Shown here piece by piece: positions 37,551 through 45,400 of a DNA stretch of 64,000 bases. The notes beneath the pieces were generated by a model. That model ran no database searches and was not told the origin of the DNA. It saw nothing but the letters and a program-made list of their open reading frames with translations. Position numbers and translations under genes: made by a program. Each line of letters starts with the position of its first letter. Within the stretch, counting starts at the first letter, position 1. Source of the stretch: Paenimyroides marinum (GTDB lineage: Bacteria; Bacteroidota; Bacteroidia; Flavobacteriales; Flavobacteriaceae); NCBI RefSeq assembly GCF_900108395.1, contig NZ_FNXE01000008.1:1-64000 (forward strand), in the 5' to 3' direction.

Positions 37551-38768
37551 CTATTGAAATTCGTAAATAATTAATCCGTTTCTTAATTTGGGTTCAATAT
37601 AAGTACTTTTGGGGGGCATGGTTAAATTGTTGTCTGCCAATGTTTTAATTTCTTCGATAGATGACGGATACAAAATAAAACCTACTTTATATTCGCCATT
37701 ATCAATTTTATTGACTAACTCCACAATGTTTTTGTTACCCGGAATATAGGTAATTCTGCTGTCGGTTCTTAAATCTTTAATATTTAACAATGGATGCAAA
37801 ATGGTTTCATATAAAATCTGGGCATCTAAATGTTCGATCACATTGTCTGAATCGGGAATGTTTTTCAATGTTAACGAATAAAAAATACCGTCTAAATACA
37901 TTCCAAAACTATATTTTTTGTGAGGTTTCCAATATTCGTGTACTTTTTCAACAGTAAAATCCTTTTTCAAAATATGTAAAAATTCATCAGATTCCATTCC
38001 GTTTAAATCATGAATCAATCTGTTGTATTCGTTAATCTGGATCTTTGTTTCGCAAATCAGATAACTCATAAAATAATTCATATTGTCGCTGGCTCGTTCT
38101 CCGTTTTCTTTTAGCAGCAAATCTGAAGTAGCCGATCGGTGATGCCCATCGGCTATGTACAAATTAGGAAATTTATCAAATGTATCTTTTAAAAAATTCA
38201 GCTCCTCTTCAGTATCAATTTTCCAAACCACATGGCGTTCGCGATTGGTGGTCGAAAAATCATACAAAGGTGTATCTAACATTTTTTTTGTCATCCAGTG
38301 TTGTAATTCTTCACAATCGGGATACATCATTAAAACCGGTTCGGTATTAAAACGTGTTTCATTAAAATAATCCTTTAAATTTTCAACACGATATTGTAAA
38401 GTATTTTCGTGTTTTTTAATGACGTTATTTTGATAATCTTGCAGCGAAGTTCCAGCTAAAATACCTATAAAATTGTTCTTTTTTGTTTTGATTTGATACA
38501 AAAACATAGCAGGTTTTTCGTCTTGAAGCAAAATTCCGTCGCGTTTAAAATCAGAATATTTTGTTGCTACCATTTGATAACGACGAATAGGATCGATTTT
38601 TTCCTGATTGATGTATGCAAAATTTACAATGTGTAAAAATGAAAACGGATTAAAATCTAACCACGAAGCCAATTCTGCTGCGGAATATTCGTCATACGGA
38701 CGGGTAGTCACCAATGCTACTTTATCTGCCGATGGACGTACCGCTTTAAAAGGAATTATTTCTGCCAT
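37551..38768 (-). CDS. DUF1015 family protein
   Basis: A 405-residue cytoplasmic protein with the DUF1015 features: AEIIPFKAVRPSADKVALVTTRPYD at the start, YIADGHHRSATSDLL (the strongly conserved DGHHR) and YNRLIHDLNGMESDEFL. The family's enzyme activity is not settled; the His-rich motif suggests a metal or nucleotide site. In other genomes it is often near serA or other serine-synthesis genes, but here it is next to yggS and a 3-hydroxyacyl-CoA dehydrogenase. ATG at 38768 fits the family N-terminus. Confidence 0.88.
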   Translation of the reverse strand: MAEIIPFKAVRPSADKVALVTTRPYDEYSAAELASWLDFNPFSFLHIVNFAYINQEKIDPIRRYQMVATKYSDFKRDGILLQDEKPAMFLYQIKTKKNNFIGILAGTSLQDYQNNVIKKHENTLQYRVENLKDYFNETRFNTEPVLMMYPDCEELQHWMTKKMLDTPLYDFSTTNRERHVVWKIDTEEELNFLKDTFDKFPNLYIADGHHRSATSDLLLKENGERASDNMNYFMSYLICETKIQINEYNRLIHDLNGMESDEFLHILKKDFTVEKVHEYWKPHKKYSFGMYLDGIFYSLTLKNIPDSDNVIEHLDAQILYETILHPLLNIKDLRTDSRITYIPGNKNIVELVNKIDNGEYKVGFILYPSSIEEIKTLADNNLTMPPKSTYIEPKLRNGLIIYEFQ

Positions 38769-38784
38769 GATGTTTTTATAGTAA

Positions 38785-38930
38785 AAAGTCTTAAGGTCGA
38801 AAGTTTATAATGACAATAATATTTGACTTTATGATATTTGATTTTTTATGTAAACGTCTTAAAATCTAAAGTTTGTAATAATACAATAACCGACTTTAAG
38901 ACGTTTGTCATTTGAACTTTAAGACTTGAA
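38785..38930. repeat. Decayed palindromic repeat tract
   Basis: The 150-bp gap between DUF1015 and the dehydrogenase carries several copies of an AAGTCTTAA-type motif in both orientations. One pair, 38852-38863 (AAACGTCTTAAA) and 38895-38906, is a perfect 12-bp inverted repeat with a 31-nt loop. Related arms are AAGTCTTAA near 38787 and CTTTAAGACTT at 38918, the latter running over the end of the dehydrogenase gene. Confidence 0.55.
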
Positions 38931-39809
38931 TTGTTTCGAAACTTTGTCTGCTTTCTTGCTTTCTGCGTAATCGTAGAAACCTTCGCCCGATTTTACACCT
39001 AATTTTCCTGCCATTACCATATTTACTAACAATGGGTTTGGTGCATATTTAGGATTTTTAAAGCCGTCGTACATTACGTTTAAGATAGAAAGACAAACAT
39101 CTAACCCAATAAAATCGGCTAACTGAAGCGGTCCCATAGGGTGTGCCATTCCCAATTTCATTACCGTATCAATTTCTTCCACCCCGGCAACTCCGTTATA
39201 AAGCGTTTCAATGGCTTCGTTGATCATAGGCATTAAAATGCGGTTTGCCACAAATCCCGGGTAATCGTTTACTTCAACAGGAACTTTCCCAAGGGTTTTG
39301 CTTAAATTGTAAATGGTGTCAAATGTTTCTTTTGAAGTAGAATATCCTTTGATGATTTCAACCAGTTTCATAATTGGCACCGGATTCATAAAGTGCATAC
39401 CAATTACTTTATCTGCTCTTTTAGTGACTGCAGCAATCTGCGTAATGGAAATAGAAGAGGTGTTGGTAGCTAAAATTACATTGCTGTTAGTCAGTTCTTC
39501 TAACTGTTCAAAGATTTTTAGCTTTAAATTGATGTTTTCAGTAGCTGCTTCTACCACTAAATCAGCACCCGCTACACCGTCTTTCATATCGGTATAAGTA
39601 ATGATGTTTCCAATGGTTTTGTGTTTGTCATCTTCAGAAATTGTTCCTTTAGCAACCATGCGATCCAGGTTTGTTGCAATGGTTTTCATTCCGCGTTCTA
39701 AAGAAGCGTCTGAAATATCGATTAATTTAACGGTGAATCCGCTTTGAGCAAACGTATGGGCAATTCCATTTCCCATGGTTCCGGCTCCTATAACTGCTAT
39801 TGTTTTCAT
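38919..39809 (-). CDS. 3-hydroxyacyl-CoA (3-hydroxybutyryl-CoA) dehydrogenase
   Basis: A 296-residue NAD-dependent dehydrogenase that oxidises (S)-3-hydroxyacyl-CoA. The Rossmann motif is GAGTMGNGIAH. Further matches are ATNTSSISITQIA, the catalytic His in VIGMHFMNPVPIMKLVEII, the PGFVANRILMPMINEAI helix and LGMAHPMGPLQLADFIGLDV. It is a stand-alone HBD-type enzyme, not the multifunctional FadB. Role in fatty-acid or branched-chain amino-acid breakdown is inferred. It lies 92 nt downstream of a Gfo/Idh/MocA oxidoreductase gene on the same strand. Confidence 0.94.
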   Translation of the reverse strand: MKTIAVIGAGTMGNGIAHTFAQSGFTVKLIDISDASLERGMKTIATNLDRMVAKGTISEDDKHKTIGNIITYTDMKDGVAGADLVVEAATENINLKLKIFEQLEELTNSNVILATNTSSISITQIAAVTKRADKVIGMHFMNPVPIMKLVEIIKGYSTSKETFDTIYNLSKTLGKVPVEVNDYPGFVANRILMPMINEAIETLYNGVAGVEEIDTVMKLGMAHPMGPLQLADFIGLDVCLSILNVMYDGFKNPKYAPNPLLVNMVMAGKLGVKSGEGFYDYAESKKADKVSKQFKS

Positions 39810-39901
39810 TTATTTTAGTTTGAATTTTATTTGTTTAATTTGTGATTGACTTCGTTAGAATCTTGTTTAATTATTTGTATCTAACCTCAATTGTGAAGGT
39901 T

Positions 39902-40867
39902 TTATTTTCCAAAACAATCAATAATTCTGTGGGCAATTCTCAATGCTTCTGTGCCGTGTTCTAATGTAACAATCGGAGTTGTGTTGTTATTGATGGCATC
40001 GGCAAAAGTTTCTAATTCTTCTAAAATAGCATTGTTGGTTTCCACTTTTGGATTGTCAAAATAAATCTGTTTTTTTACGCCTTCGGCATTTTGAAGGATT
40101 AAATCAAAATCTCCTGGAATTTCAGGAGCATCTTTCATTTTTACTACTTCACAGATTTTATCCAGATAATCTACCGAAATATAAGCATCTTTTTGAAAGA
40201 AACGTGCTTTGCGCATATTTTTCATCGAAATCCGACTCGAAGTTACGTTGGCAACACAGCCGTTTTCAAATTCGATACGTGCATTGGCAATATCGGGGGA
40301 ATCGCTGATAACTGCCGTTCCTGTAGCGTGGATATCTTTTACTTTTGATTGAACAACAGATAGAATGGCGTCAATATCATGAATCATCAAATCTAAAACC
40401 ACAGGTACATCAGTTCCTCTTGGATTAAATTCTGCCAGGCGGTGTGTTTCAATAAACATCGGATTTTTGATTTTATCCTTAACTGCCTTAAATGCCGGGT
40501 TGAATCGTTCTACGTGTCCCACCTGTCCTTTTACATTATATTCTTTAGTCAACCGTATAATGTGTTCGGCTTCTTCTACCGTATTTGAAATGGGTTTTTC
40601 TAAAAAGATATGTTTTCCGGACTTCACTGCCTGAACTGCACAATGGTAATGAGAAAGGGTGGGGGTAACAATATCAACCACATCAACTGCAGCAATTAAT
40701 TCTTCGATGGTATTAAATGCTTTGTATCCAAATTCTTCAGAAACTTTCTCAGCATTCTCGTTGATAGCATCATAAAAACCAACCAATTCGTATTTTGACG
40801 ATTGGTTTAATAACCGTAAATGGATTTTTCCTAAATGACCTGCGCCTAAAACGCCAATTTTTAACAT
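39902..40867 (-). CDS. Gfo/Idh/MocA family oxidoreductase
   Basis: A 321-residue NAD(P)-dependent oxidoreductase. The N-terminal Rossmann fold has GVLGAGHLGKIHLRLL, and the family signature EKPISNTVEEAEHI carries the EKP motif. GQVGHVERFNPAF and the conserved LDLMIHDIDAILSVV (with HDID) form the substrate domain. The family acts on sugars, inositols and bile pigments; the substrate here is unknown. Its separation from the polysaccharide locus by 24 kb gives no strong hint. A -7 element lies upstream. Confidence 0.9.
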   Translation of the reverse strand: MLKIGVLGAGHLGKIHLRLLNQSSKYELVGFYDAINENAEKVSEEFGYKAFNTIEELIAAVDVVDIVTPTLSHYHCAVQAVKSGKHIFLEKPISNTVEEAEHIIRLTKEYNVKGQVGHVERFNPAFKAVKDKIKNPMFIETHRLAEFNPRGTDVPVVLDLMIHDIDAILSVVQSKVKDIHATGTAVISDSPDIANARIEFENGCVANVTSSRISMKNMRKARFFQKDAYISVDYLDKICEVVKMKDAPEIPGDFDLILQNAEGVKKQIYFDNPKVETNNAILEELETFADAINNNTTPIVTLEHGTEALRIAHRIIDCFGK

Positions 40868-40882
40868 AATGAATGTTTTTTA

Positions 40883-40890
40883 CAAAGTTA
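40883..40890 (-). promoter_or_regulatory. -7 element for the Gfo/Idh/MocA gene
   Basis: TAACTTTG on the minus strand, exact TAnnTTTG match, 16 nt before the ATG. Confidence 0.5.
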
Positions 40891-40987
40891 AAATATATTT
40901 GAAAATCGAAGGGCTTTATAACGTGAAAGTTACCCGAAAGTTAAAAATAATACGTTTAAAAGCGTATGTAAACTCTGAAATATTGCG

Positions 40988-40995
40988 TAATTTTG
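40988..40995 (+). promoter_or_regulatory. -7 element of pcm
   Basis: TAATTTTG, TAnnTTTG match, 24 nt before the GTG start of pcm. Confidence 0.5.
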
Positions 40996-41018
40996 GTTTT
41001 AAAAGTAAGTAGATAAAA

Positions 41019-41663
41019 GTGAAAGATACGGCAAAACATCAAGGATTAAGAAATCAATTGGTTCAAATATTAGCTCAAAAAGGTATTTACGATAAAAATG
41101 TATTACAGGCAATGTCGCAAATTCCCCGTCATTTATTTTTAGAATCGGGTTTTGAAGATTTTGCGTATCAAGACAAGGCGTTTCCCATTGGTGCCGGGCA
41201 AACCATTTCACAACCTTATACAGTGGCATTTCAAACACAGTTGTTACAGTTAAAACCCGATGATAAAATCTTAGAAATAGGAACGGGATCAGGCTACCAA
41301 ACGGCGGTTTTGTGTAAAATGGGTGCCAAAGTGTTTACCATTGAGCGCCAAAATGAGCTGTACAGAAAAACATCGGTTTTATTGCCAAAGTTGGGTTATC
41401 GGCCGCGTGTTATGATGTTTGGCGATGGTTATAAAGGATTGCCTGCCGATGCACCGTTTGACGGTATCATTGTTACTGCTGGTGCTCCAAACATTCCGCA
41501 GCCTTTAATGGCACAATTGAGAATAGGAGGCAGGTTGGTGATTCCCGTGGGCGAAGAGAAACAGATTATGACGTTGCTGATTCGTACTTCTGAAACACAT
41601 TTTGAACAACACGAATTTGGAGATTTTCGTTTTGTTCCCATGCTGGAAGATAAGAATAAGTGA
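41019..41663 (+). CDS. pcm: Protein-L-isoaspartate O-methyltransferase
   Basis: Pcm methylates L-isoaspartyl residues in aged proteins with SAM and thereby starts their repair. The 214-residue protein has RHLFLESGFEDFAYQDKAFPIGAGQTISQPYTVAFQT, the family's signature with catalytic PIGxGQTISQP, then motif I EIGTGSGYQTAVL, post-I TIERQ and VTAGAPNIPQPL. The start is GTG at 41019 (MKDTAKHQGLRN); no in-frame ATG gives the complete N-terminal helix. Length is typical. A structured non-coding region follows. Confidence 0.95.
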   Translation: MKDTAKHQGLRNQLVQILAQKGIYDKNVLQAMSQIPRHLFLESGFEDFAYQDKAFPIGAGQTISQPYTVAFQTQLLQLKPDDKILEIGTGSGYQTAVLCKMGAKVFTIERQNELYRKTSVLLPKLGYRPRVMMFGDGYKGLPADAPFDGIIVTAGAPNIPQPLMAQLRIGGRLVIPVGEEKQIMTLLIRTSETHFEQHEFGDFRFVPMLEDKNK

Positions 41664-42066
41664 TTTTTGAGTATAAATAAAAGGTTTAGTACACGATAAA
41701 AATTATAATTGCCACAGATGCACAGATTTATATTTTTAATTTCTTTAAAATTACTATAATGTACACAGATAATTTCGACGAGTCGAAATTTTAAAGACTT
41801 CAGAATTAAGTGCAAAGCATTTATTTGTGTTCATTTTTGATTGTAAGGATCAAATTTCATTTGTGTATCTGTGGCTAAAAAACAGGATAATCTGTGGCTT
41901 ATTTTTTTGTCGTGTACTGTTATAAAAAAAGTTTAAATTGCACTATTTATACCCCGTTGCACCACAGGTTGTTTATATTATATTTCTAAAGACGAGCGGT
42001 AGAATTTATTTAACAAAGAAAATATAATTAACAATTGTTTCCGTAAATTTAATAAAGAGTATTAAA
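41664..42066. other. Gene-free stretch with MITE-like element
   Basis: No gene is supported in these 403 bp. The left 255 bp is occupied by the inverted-repeat element described at 41688-41918. The remainder (41919-42066) is AT-rich and holds a possible -7 TAAATTTA near 42045, 14-20 nt upstream of the first coiled-coil gene. Confidence 0.7.
41688..41918. mobile_element. MITE-like element with ~30-bp terminal inverted repeats
   Basis: Left end AGTACACGATAAAAA...GCCACAGAT (41688-41719) is an imperfect inverted copy of the right end 41890-41918. The outer 9 bp and the inner GCCACAGAT are identical. A further copy of the CTGTGGC motif is at 41871-41877, and a perfect palindrome AATTTCGACGAGTCGAAATT is at 41771-41790. 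No ORF of note lies inside. Length, end symmetry and lack of coding are what is expected of a non-autonomous miniature element or a dispersed repeat; no target-site duplication is evident. Confidence 0.6.
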
Positions 42067-42561
42067 ATGACATTTGATGAAATAAATGATAAATTAACCG
42101 ACTTTCAAAATTATTTATTAGTTTCTATTTCTATAGAAAAGTTAACGAGCATCTATTTAGAAATAGCTTTTTTAAAATCAGAATTACATCAGATCATACA
42201 TTTTTGTAATGATGAATATGAAAAAAAGAAGGTTATTACGTCTTTAGAAAAAGCATTAGCTTTACAAAATATATCATATACGCAAATTACCGATTATTAT
42301 AATTCTAAAAAAGAAAATATCATTAATGATTTAGAAATTGAAAAAAGATATATTGAGAAAGAATTGGAAAGCCAGATAAATGAAGCTATTTTGTTTAAAG
42401 AATTTTGTAAATTAATTCTTCCAAAAAAAGAATTTTCTAAAATTAACGAACTTACCAAACATTGTAAAAGCCTTAATGTTAATGCAAAAAATTATATTTT
42501 TGAAAAAATGTTTGAAACACTAAATTTTGATGAACGAGCTGGAGATATTATACAAGATTAA
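42067..42561 (+). CDS. Coiled-coil protein of unknown function, first of a pair
   Basis: Not recognised. The 164-residue protein is acidic to neutral and nearly all helical. A heptad-rich stretch at about residues 78-112 (YYNSKKENIINDLEIEKRY, then EKELESQINEAI) suggests a coiled coil. No signal peptide, membrane segment or catalytic motif is seen; several Cys (HFCND, EFCKL, KHCKS) are spread rather than paired. The ATG at 42067 follows a possible TAAATTTA -7 element. Its last 32 nt overlap the next gene in another frame, which implies translational coupling. Very AT-rich codon use and the repeat element upstream suggest recent arrival. Confidence 0.6.
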   Translation: MTFDEINDKLTDFQNYLLVSISIEKLTSIYLEIAFLKSELHQIIHFCNDEYEKKKVITSLEKALALQNISYTQITDYYNSKKENIINDLEIEKRYIEKELESQINEAILFKEFCKLILPKKEFSKINELTKHCKSLNVNAKNYIFEKMFETLNFDERAGDIIQD

Positions 42562-43108
42562 GAATAGTATTATTGCTTCTAATGATGAAAAGACATTAAT
42601 TGATTTGGAAGTTAATCTAAAACATTACATCAATCTAAAAAGTTATGTTGTAGAAAATACTGAGGAATATTCTGAATTGGAAATTAAGAATATAAAAAAT
42701 GTGATTTCGATAGGCACAGCCTACCAAAAAATTATCAATTGGAAAAAATACAATATTCAGCTTGATAAAAGAGTAGCGGCAATTAATTCTTTAGCAAATT
42801 CTAAAAAAGAACTATTTGATATTTTTGAAACAACAAAACAAACGATACTTTCTAATTACTATGATTTTGAAAAATTGAAAGCAGAAAATGCCATTTTGAG
42901 ATCAGAATTAGCTAAATTAAATCAACAAAAAGATGTGTTTTTAAATCAACAAAAAGAATTATCGGACCTGCCTATTGGTGTACACCCTAATAAAATGCAT
43001 CGTTTGAAAGAAGTTAAAGATTTGAAAAAAATACGTCGAAAAATAGAAAAAATGTCAGAAGAGCTGTTTTCGTATTTAGATGAAAAAATACAGAAGAACG
43101 AATTGTAA
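42530..43108 (+). CDS. Coiled-coil protein of unknown function, second of a pair
   Basis: Not recognised. A 192-residue helical protein; ATG at 42530 is chosen over the adjacent TTG at 42527. A coiled coil spans about residues 110-145 (FEKLKAENAILRSELAKLNQ and following KDVFLNQQKEL). The C-terminal 45 residues are strongly basic (MHRLKEVKDLKKIRRKIEKM), which might bind nucleic acid or an acidic partner. It overlaps the preceding gene by 32 nt. The two proteins share a similar opening style, IKNSIIASNDEKTLIDLEVNL here and LVSISIEKLTSIYLEIAFL there, so they could be diverged relatives that form a complex. A terminator shared with smpB follows. Confidence 0.6.
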   Translation: MNELEILYKIKNSIIASNDEKTLIDLEVNLKHYINLKSYVVENTEEYSELEIKNIKNVISIGTAYQKIINWKKYNIQLDKRVAAINSLANSKKELFDIFETTKQTILSNYYDFEKLKAENAILRSELAKLNQQKDVFLNQQKELSDLPIGVHPNKMHRLKEVKDLKKIRRKIEKMSEELFSYLDEKIQKNEL

Positions 43109-43161
43109 ATCTTATATTTTCAAGAAAAATACAGAGAACCACATTTTTTTCGTAAAAAATA

Positions 43162-43197
43162 AAAAAAGCTTTATTAGTTTTTCTAATAAGCTTTTTT
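43162..43197. terminator. Bidirectional terminator overlapping the smpB 3' end
   Basis: AAAAAAGCTTTATTAG at 43162-43177 pairs with CTAATAAGCTTTTTT at 43183-43197 with one bulge and a TTTTT loop. The right arm contains the final codons and stop of smpB. Confidence 0.8.
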
Positions 43198-43635
43198 CAA
43201 TCGGTCTAAGTTAATTTTATTTTCACGGTCTTTAATGGTTTCGCGCTTATCGTAGAGTTTTTTACCTTTTGCCAGTGCAATTTCCACTTTTGCCAGACCT
43301 TTTTCGTTAGTAAACAAACGCAGGGGAACAATGGTTAAACCTTTATTTTGTACGCTTTTGTGTAAAGATTTTAATTCTTTTTTATTAAGCAACAGTTTTC
43401 GTTCGCTTTTTGCCTTATGGTTGTAATGCGTTCCAAAAGAATATTCTTCAACGTGCGAATTAATCATAAACAATTCACCGTTTTGAAATTCGCAGAAACT
43501 ATCAGCAATGGAAGCTTTCCCTAAACGGATAGATTTAATTTCGGTTCCTGCCAAAACAATTCCCGCAGTATATTTTTCAATAAATTCGTATTCAAACTTA
43601 GCGCGTTTGTTTAATATGTTTATACTTTTTTGCAT
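43183..43635 (-). CDS. smpB: SsrA-binding protein SmpB
   Basis: SmpB delivers tmRNA to stalled ribosomes for trans-translation. The 150-residue protein has the family pattern: [59 protein letters not shown]-like [13 protein letters not shown], and [12 protein letters not shown] in the basic C-terminal tail. The tail is a little short but complete. The ssrA RNA gene itself is not seen in the window. Its last codons are built into a terminator stem. Confidence 0.96.
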   Translation of the reverse strand: MQKSINILNKRAKFEYEFIEKYTAGIVLAGTEIKSIRLGKASIADSFCEFQNGELFMINSHVEEYSFGTHYNHKAKSERKLLLNKKELKSLHKSVQNKGLTIVPLRLFTNEKGLAKVEIALAKGKKLYDKRETIKDRENKINLDRLKKAY

Positions 43636-43670
43636 GTTGCAAATGTAGTAAAAGTTCGTGTTTTGTAAAA

Positions 43671-45326
43671 TTATTTGTCTTTTTTCCAGATAGAATAAAT
43701 AATGGCGATCCCTAAAATCCCCGAAATTAAAAATCCTATCAGACCCAAAAACGAATTTCCGAAGAAAAGAGGTGGAATTTTTGCCATCATTAAGATAGAA
43801 GAACCAATGGATAAAGCAGCAATAATAATAGCATAGGTTAAACGGTTCGATGCATTCTGCAGCGTTTTACGCATATCTTCCAAACCTTCTACTTCAAAAT
43901 TCACTTTTAATTTATCGTCTTTTATCTTCTCTAACAACATGGTTAAATCATCAGGTAAATTTTGAAGATTTGATGCCAGTATTTTCAGGTGTTTTATTGA
44001 TTTTTGGGCAATTTGTTTGGGACCGTATTTTTTTAAAGCCAGCTCATTGGCATACGGACGCATGCTTTCCATAACGTTTAAATCGGGATCTAACTGCTTG
44101 CCAATGCCTTCAATAATGGATATGCCACGCAGTAACAAATAAATAAATTCGGGCATCAACACCCGGTTATTTGCCATAATCGATTTTATTTTTGCTACAA
44201 TATCGTTTACATTGATTTCATTTAGCGATGAATGTTCCAGCATGTGGAAAATATCATAAATATCACGTTCCAATGTTTTTTCATCTTCAATATGATACTC
44301 AATTGCCAGGCGTTTTGTTAAACGGATAATTTTTTTAGCATCCTGCATTAAAAAGCTTTCAATAATTCCTTCTAGCAGTTCCATATCCCCTTTCATAATT
44401 TGTCCCATCGAACCAAAATCAATGAAACAAACCTTTTGGTTAGTCATTATAAAGACATTTCCCGGATGGGGATCGGCATGGAAAAAACCATCTTCTAAAA
44501 CCATTTTCATAAACAAAACAATGCCTAATTGAGCGACATCTTTTGGCAACATTCCGTTTTCAATGATTTTTTCTTTGTTGTTGACCTTAAAACCATCAAT
44601 AAATTCCATTGTCAACACGTTATTGTTTGATAAATCTTTGTAGGTTTCAGGTACGTAAACTTCAGGTCGGGAATCAAAATTTTTACGGAATTTCTCAATA
44701 TTGTGAAATTCGTTGGTTAATGATAATTCCCGGTTCATATTGTTTTCGAATGAATTGATTAGCTGTTTTAAACTCATTCTTCGGGCAGCATCGTAATTTT
44801 TTTCAAGGATGGATGCCAGATCCTTCATAATCATAATATCAGACCGAATGATTTCATCGATCGTGGAACGTTTTACCTTGATAACGACCTTTTCACCATT
44901 GATTAGCCGCGCCATATAAACCTGGGAAATCGATGCGGAAGCGATGGGAGTGGGATTGATGTATTCAAAATGTTCTTTGGGATCGATTAAAAGTTCATCG
45001 GACAGTTTTTGATAAATATCCAGTTCTTCTGGTGGAACATTGTCTTGTAATTCGGCTAATTCAGCAATCATTTCAGGCGGGAGAATGTCTTCGCGGTTGC
45101 TGAACATCTGACCTAATTTTACATACGTAGGACCTAATTCTTCTAATACTAACCGCACTCTTTTATAAACACCCAACTTAAAAATTTCTTCGCCGCGTTT
45201 TGATCTTACAAAACCTTTTGGCAGAAATTTTTGTGCACTTGTACGTGCAATAATATCATCAAAACCATATTTTGATAAAATGCTGATTACGCTGCCAATA
45301 CGTTTAATTTTCCTGATTTGATTCAT
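43671..45326 (-). CDS. ABC1/AarF/UbiB family atypical kinase
   Basis: A 551-residue membrane-anchored protein-kinase-like ATPase. The family's KxGQ-type motif lies in [17 protein letters not shown]; the alanine-rich loop in [13 protein letters not shown]; the kinase Lys in KVVIKVKR; the catalytic segment in [12 protein letters not shown] and the metal motif in [11 protein letters not shown]. Two C-terminal helices (about 495-517 and 523-545) anchor it to the membrane. UbiB members support quinone synthesis; flavobacteria use menaquinone, so a role in menaquinone or lipid homeostasis is inferred. It is transcribed after clpC, with a terminator between them. Confidence 0.92.
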   Translation of the reverse strand: MNQIRKIKRIGSVISILSKYGFDDIIARTSAQKFLPKGFVRSKRGEEIFKLGVYKRVRLVLEELGPTYVKLGQMFSNREDILPPEMIAELAELQDNVPPEELDIYQKLSDELLIDPKEHFEYINPTPIASASISQVYMARLINGEKVVIKVKRSTIDEIIRSDIMIMKDLASILEKNYDAARRMSLKQLINSFENNMNRELSLTNEFHNIEKFRKNFDSRPEVYVPETYKDLSNNNVLTMEFIDGFKVNNKEKIIENGMLPKDVAQLGIVLFMKMVLEDGFFHADPHPGNVFIMTNQKVCFIDFGSMGQIMKGDMELLEGIIESFLMQDAKKIIRLTKRLAIEYHIEDEKTLERDIYDIFHMLEHSSLNEINVNDIVAKIKSIMANNRVLMPEFIYLLLRGISIIEGIGKQLDPDLNVMESMRPYANELALKKYGPKQIAQKSIKHLKILASNLQNLPDDLTMLLEKIKDDKLKVNFEVEGLEDMRKTLQNASNRLTYAIIIAALSIGSSILMMAKIPPLFFGNSFLGLIGFLISGILGIAIIYSIWKKDK

Positions 45327-45349
45327 AGCTTTTTACTTGATGAAAAGGT

Positions 45350-45383
45350 ATAAAAAAAGTAGCAAGGTATTTCTTACTACTTT
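45350..45383 (-). terminator. clpC terminator
   Basis: Minus-strand AAAGTAGTAAG (45383-45373) pairs with CTTGCTACTTT (45366-45356) with one wobble and is followed by T6, 18 nt after the clpC stop. Confidence 0.8.
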
Positions 45384-45400
45384 CTTAAAGTTTTGTGATA

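Noticed and set aside
41429-41815. Minus-strand reading frame overlapping pcm and the repeat element
   Set aside because: It is a shadow of pcm that runs into repeat sequence; no family features.
42530-43108. Toxin-antitoxin assignment for the coiled-coil pair
   Set aside because: Proteins are large for a classical pair and show no nuclease, kinase or DNA-binding motif; left as unknown.
43850-44074. Plus-strand reading frame within the ubiB-family gene
   Set aside because: It lies entirely antisense to a gene with strong family motifs.
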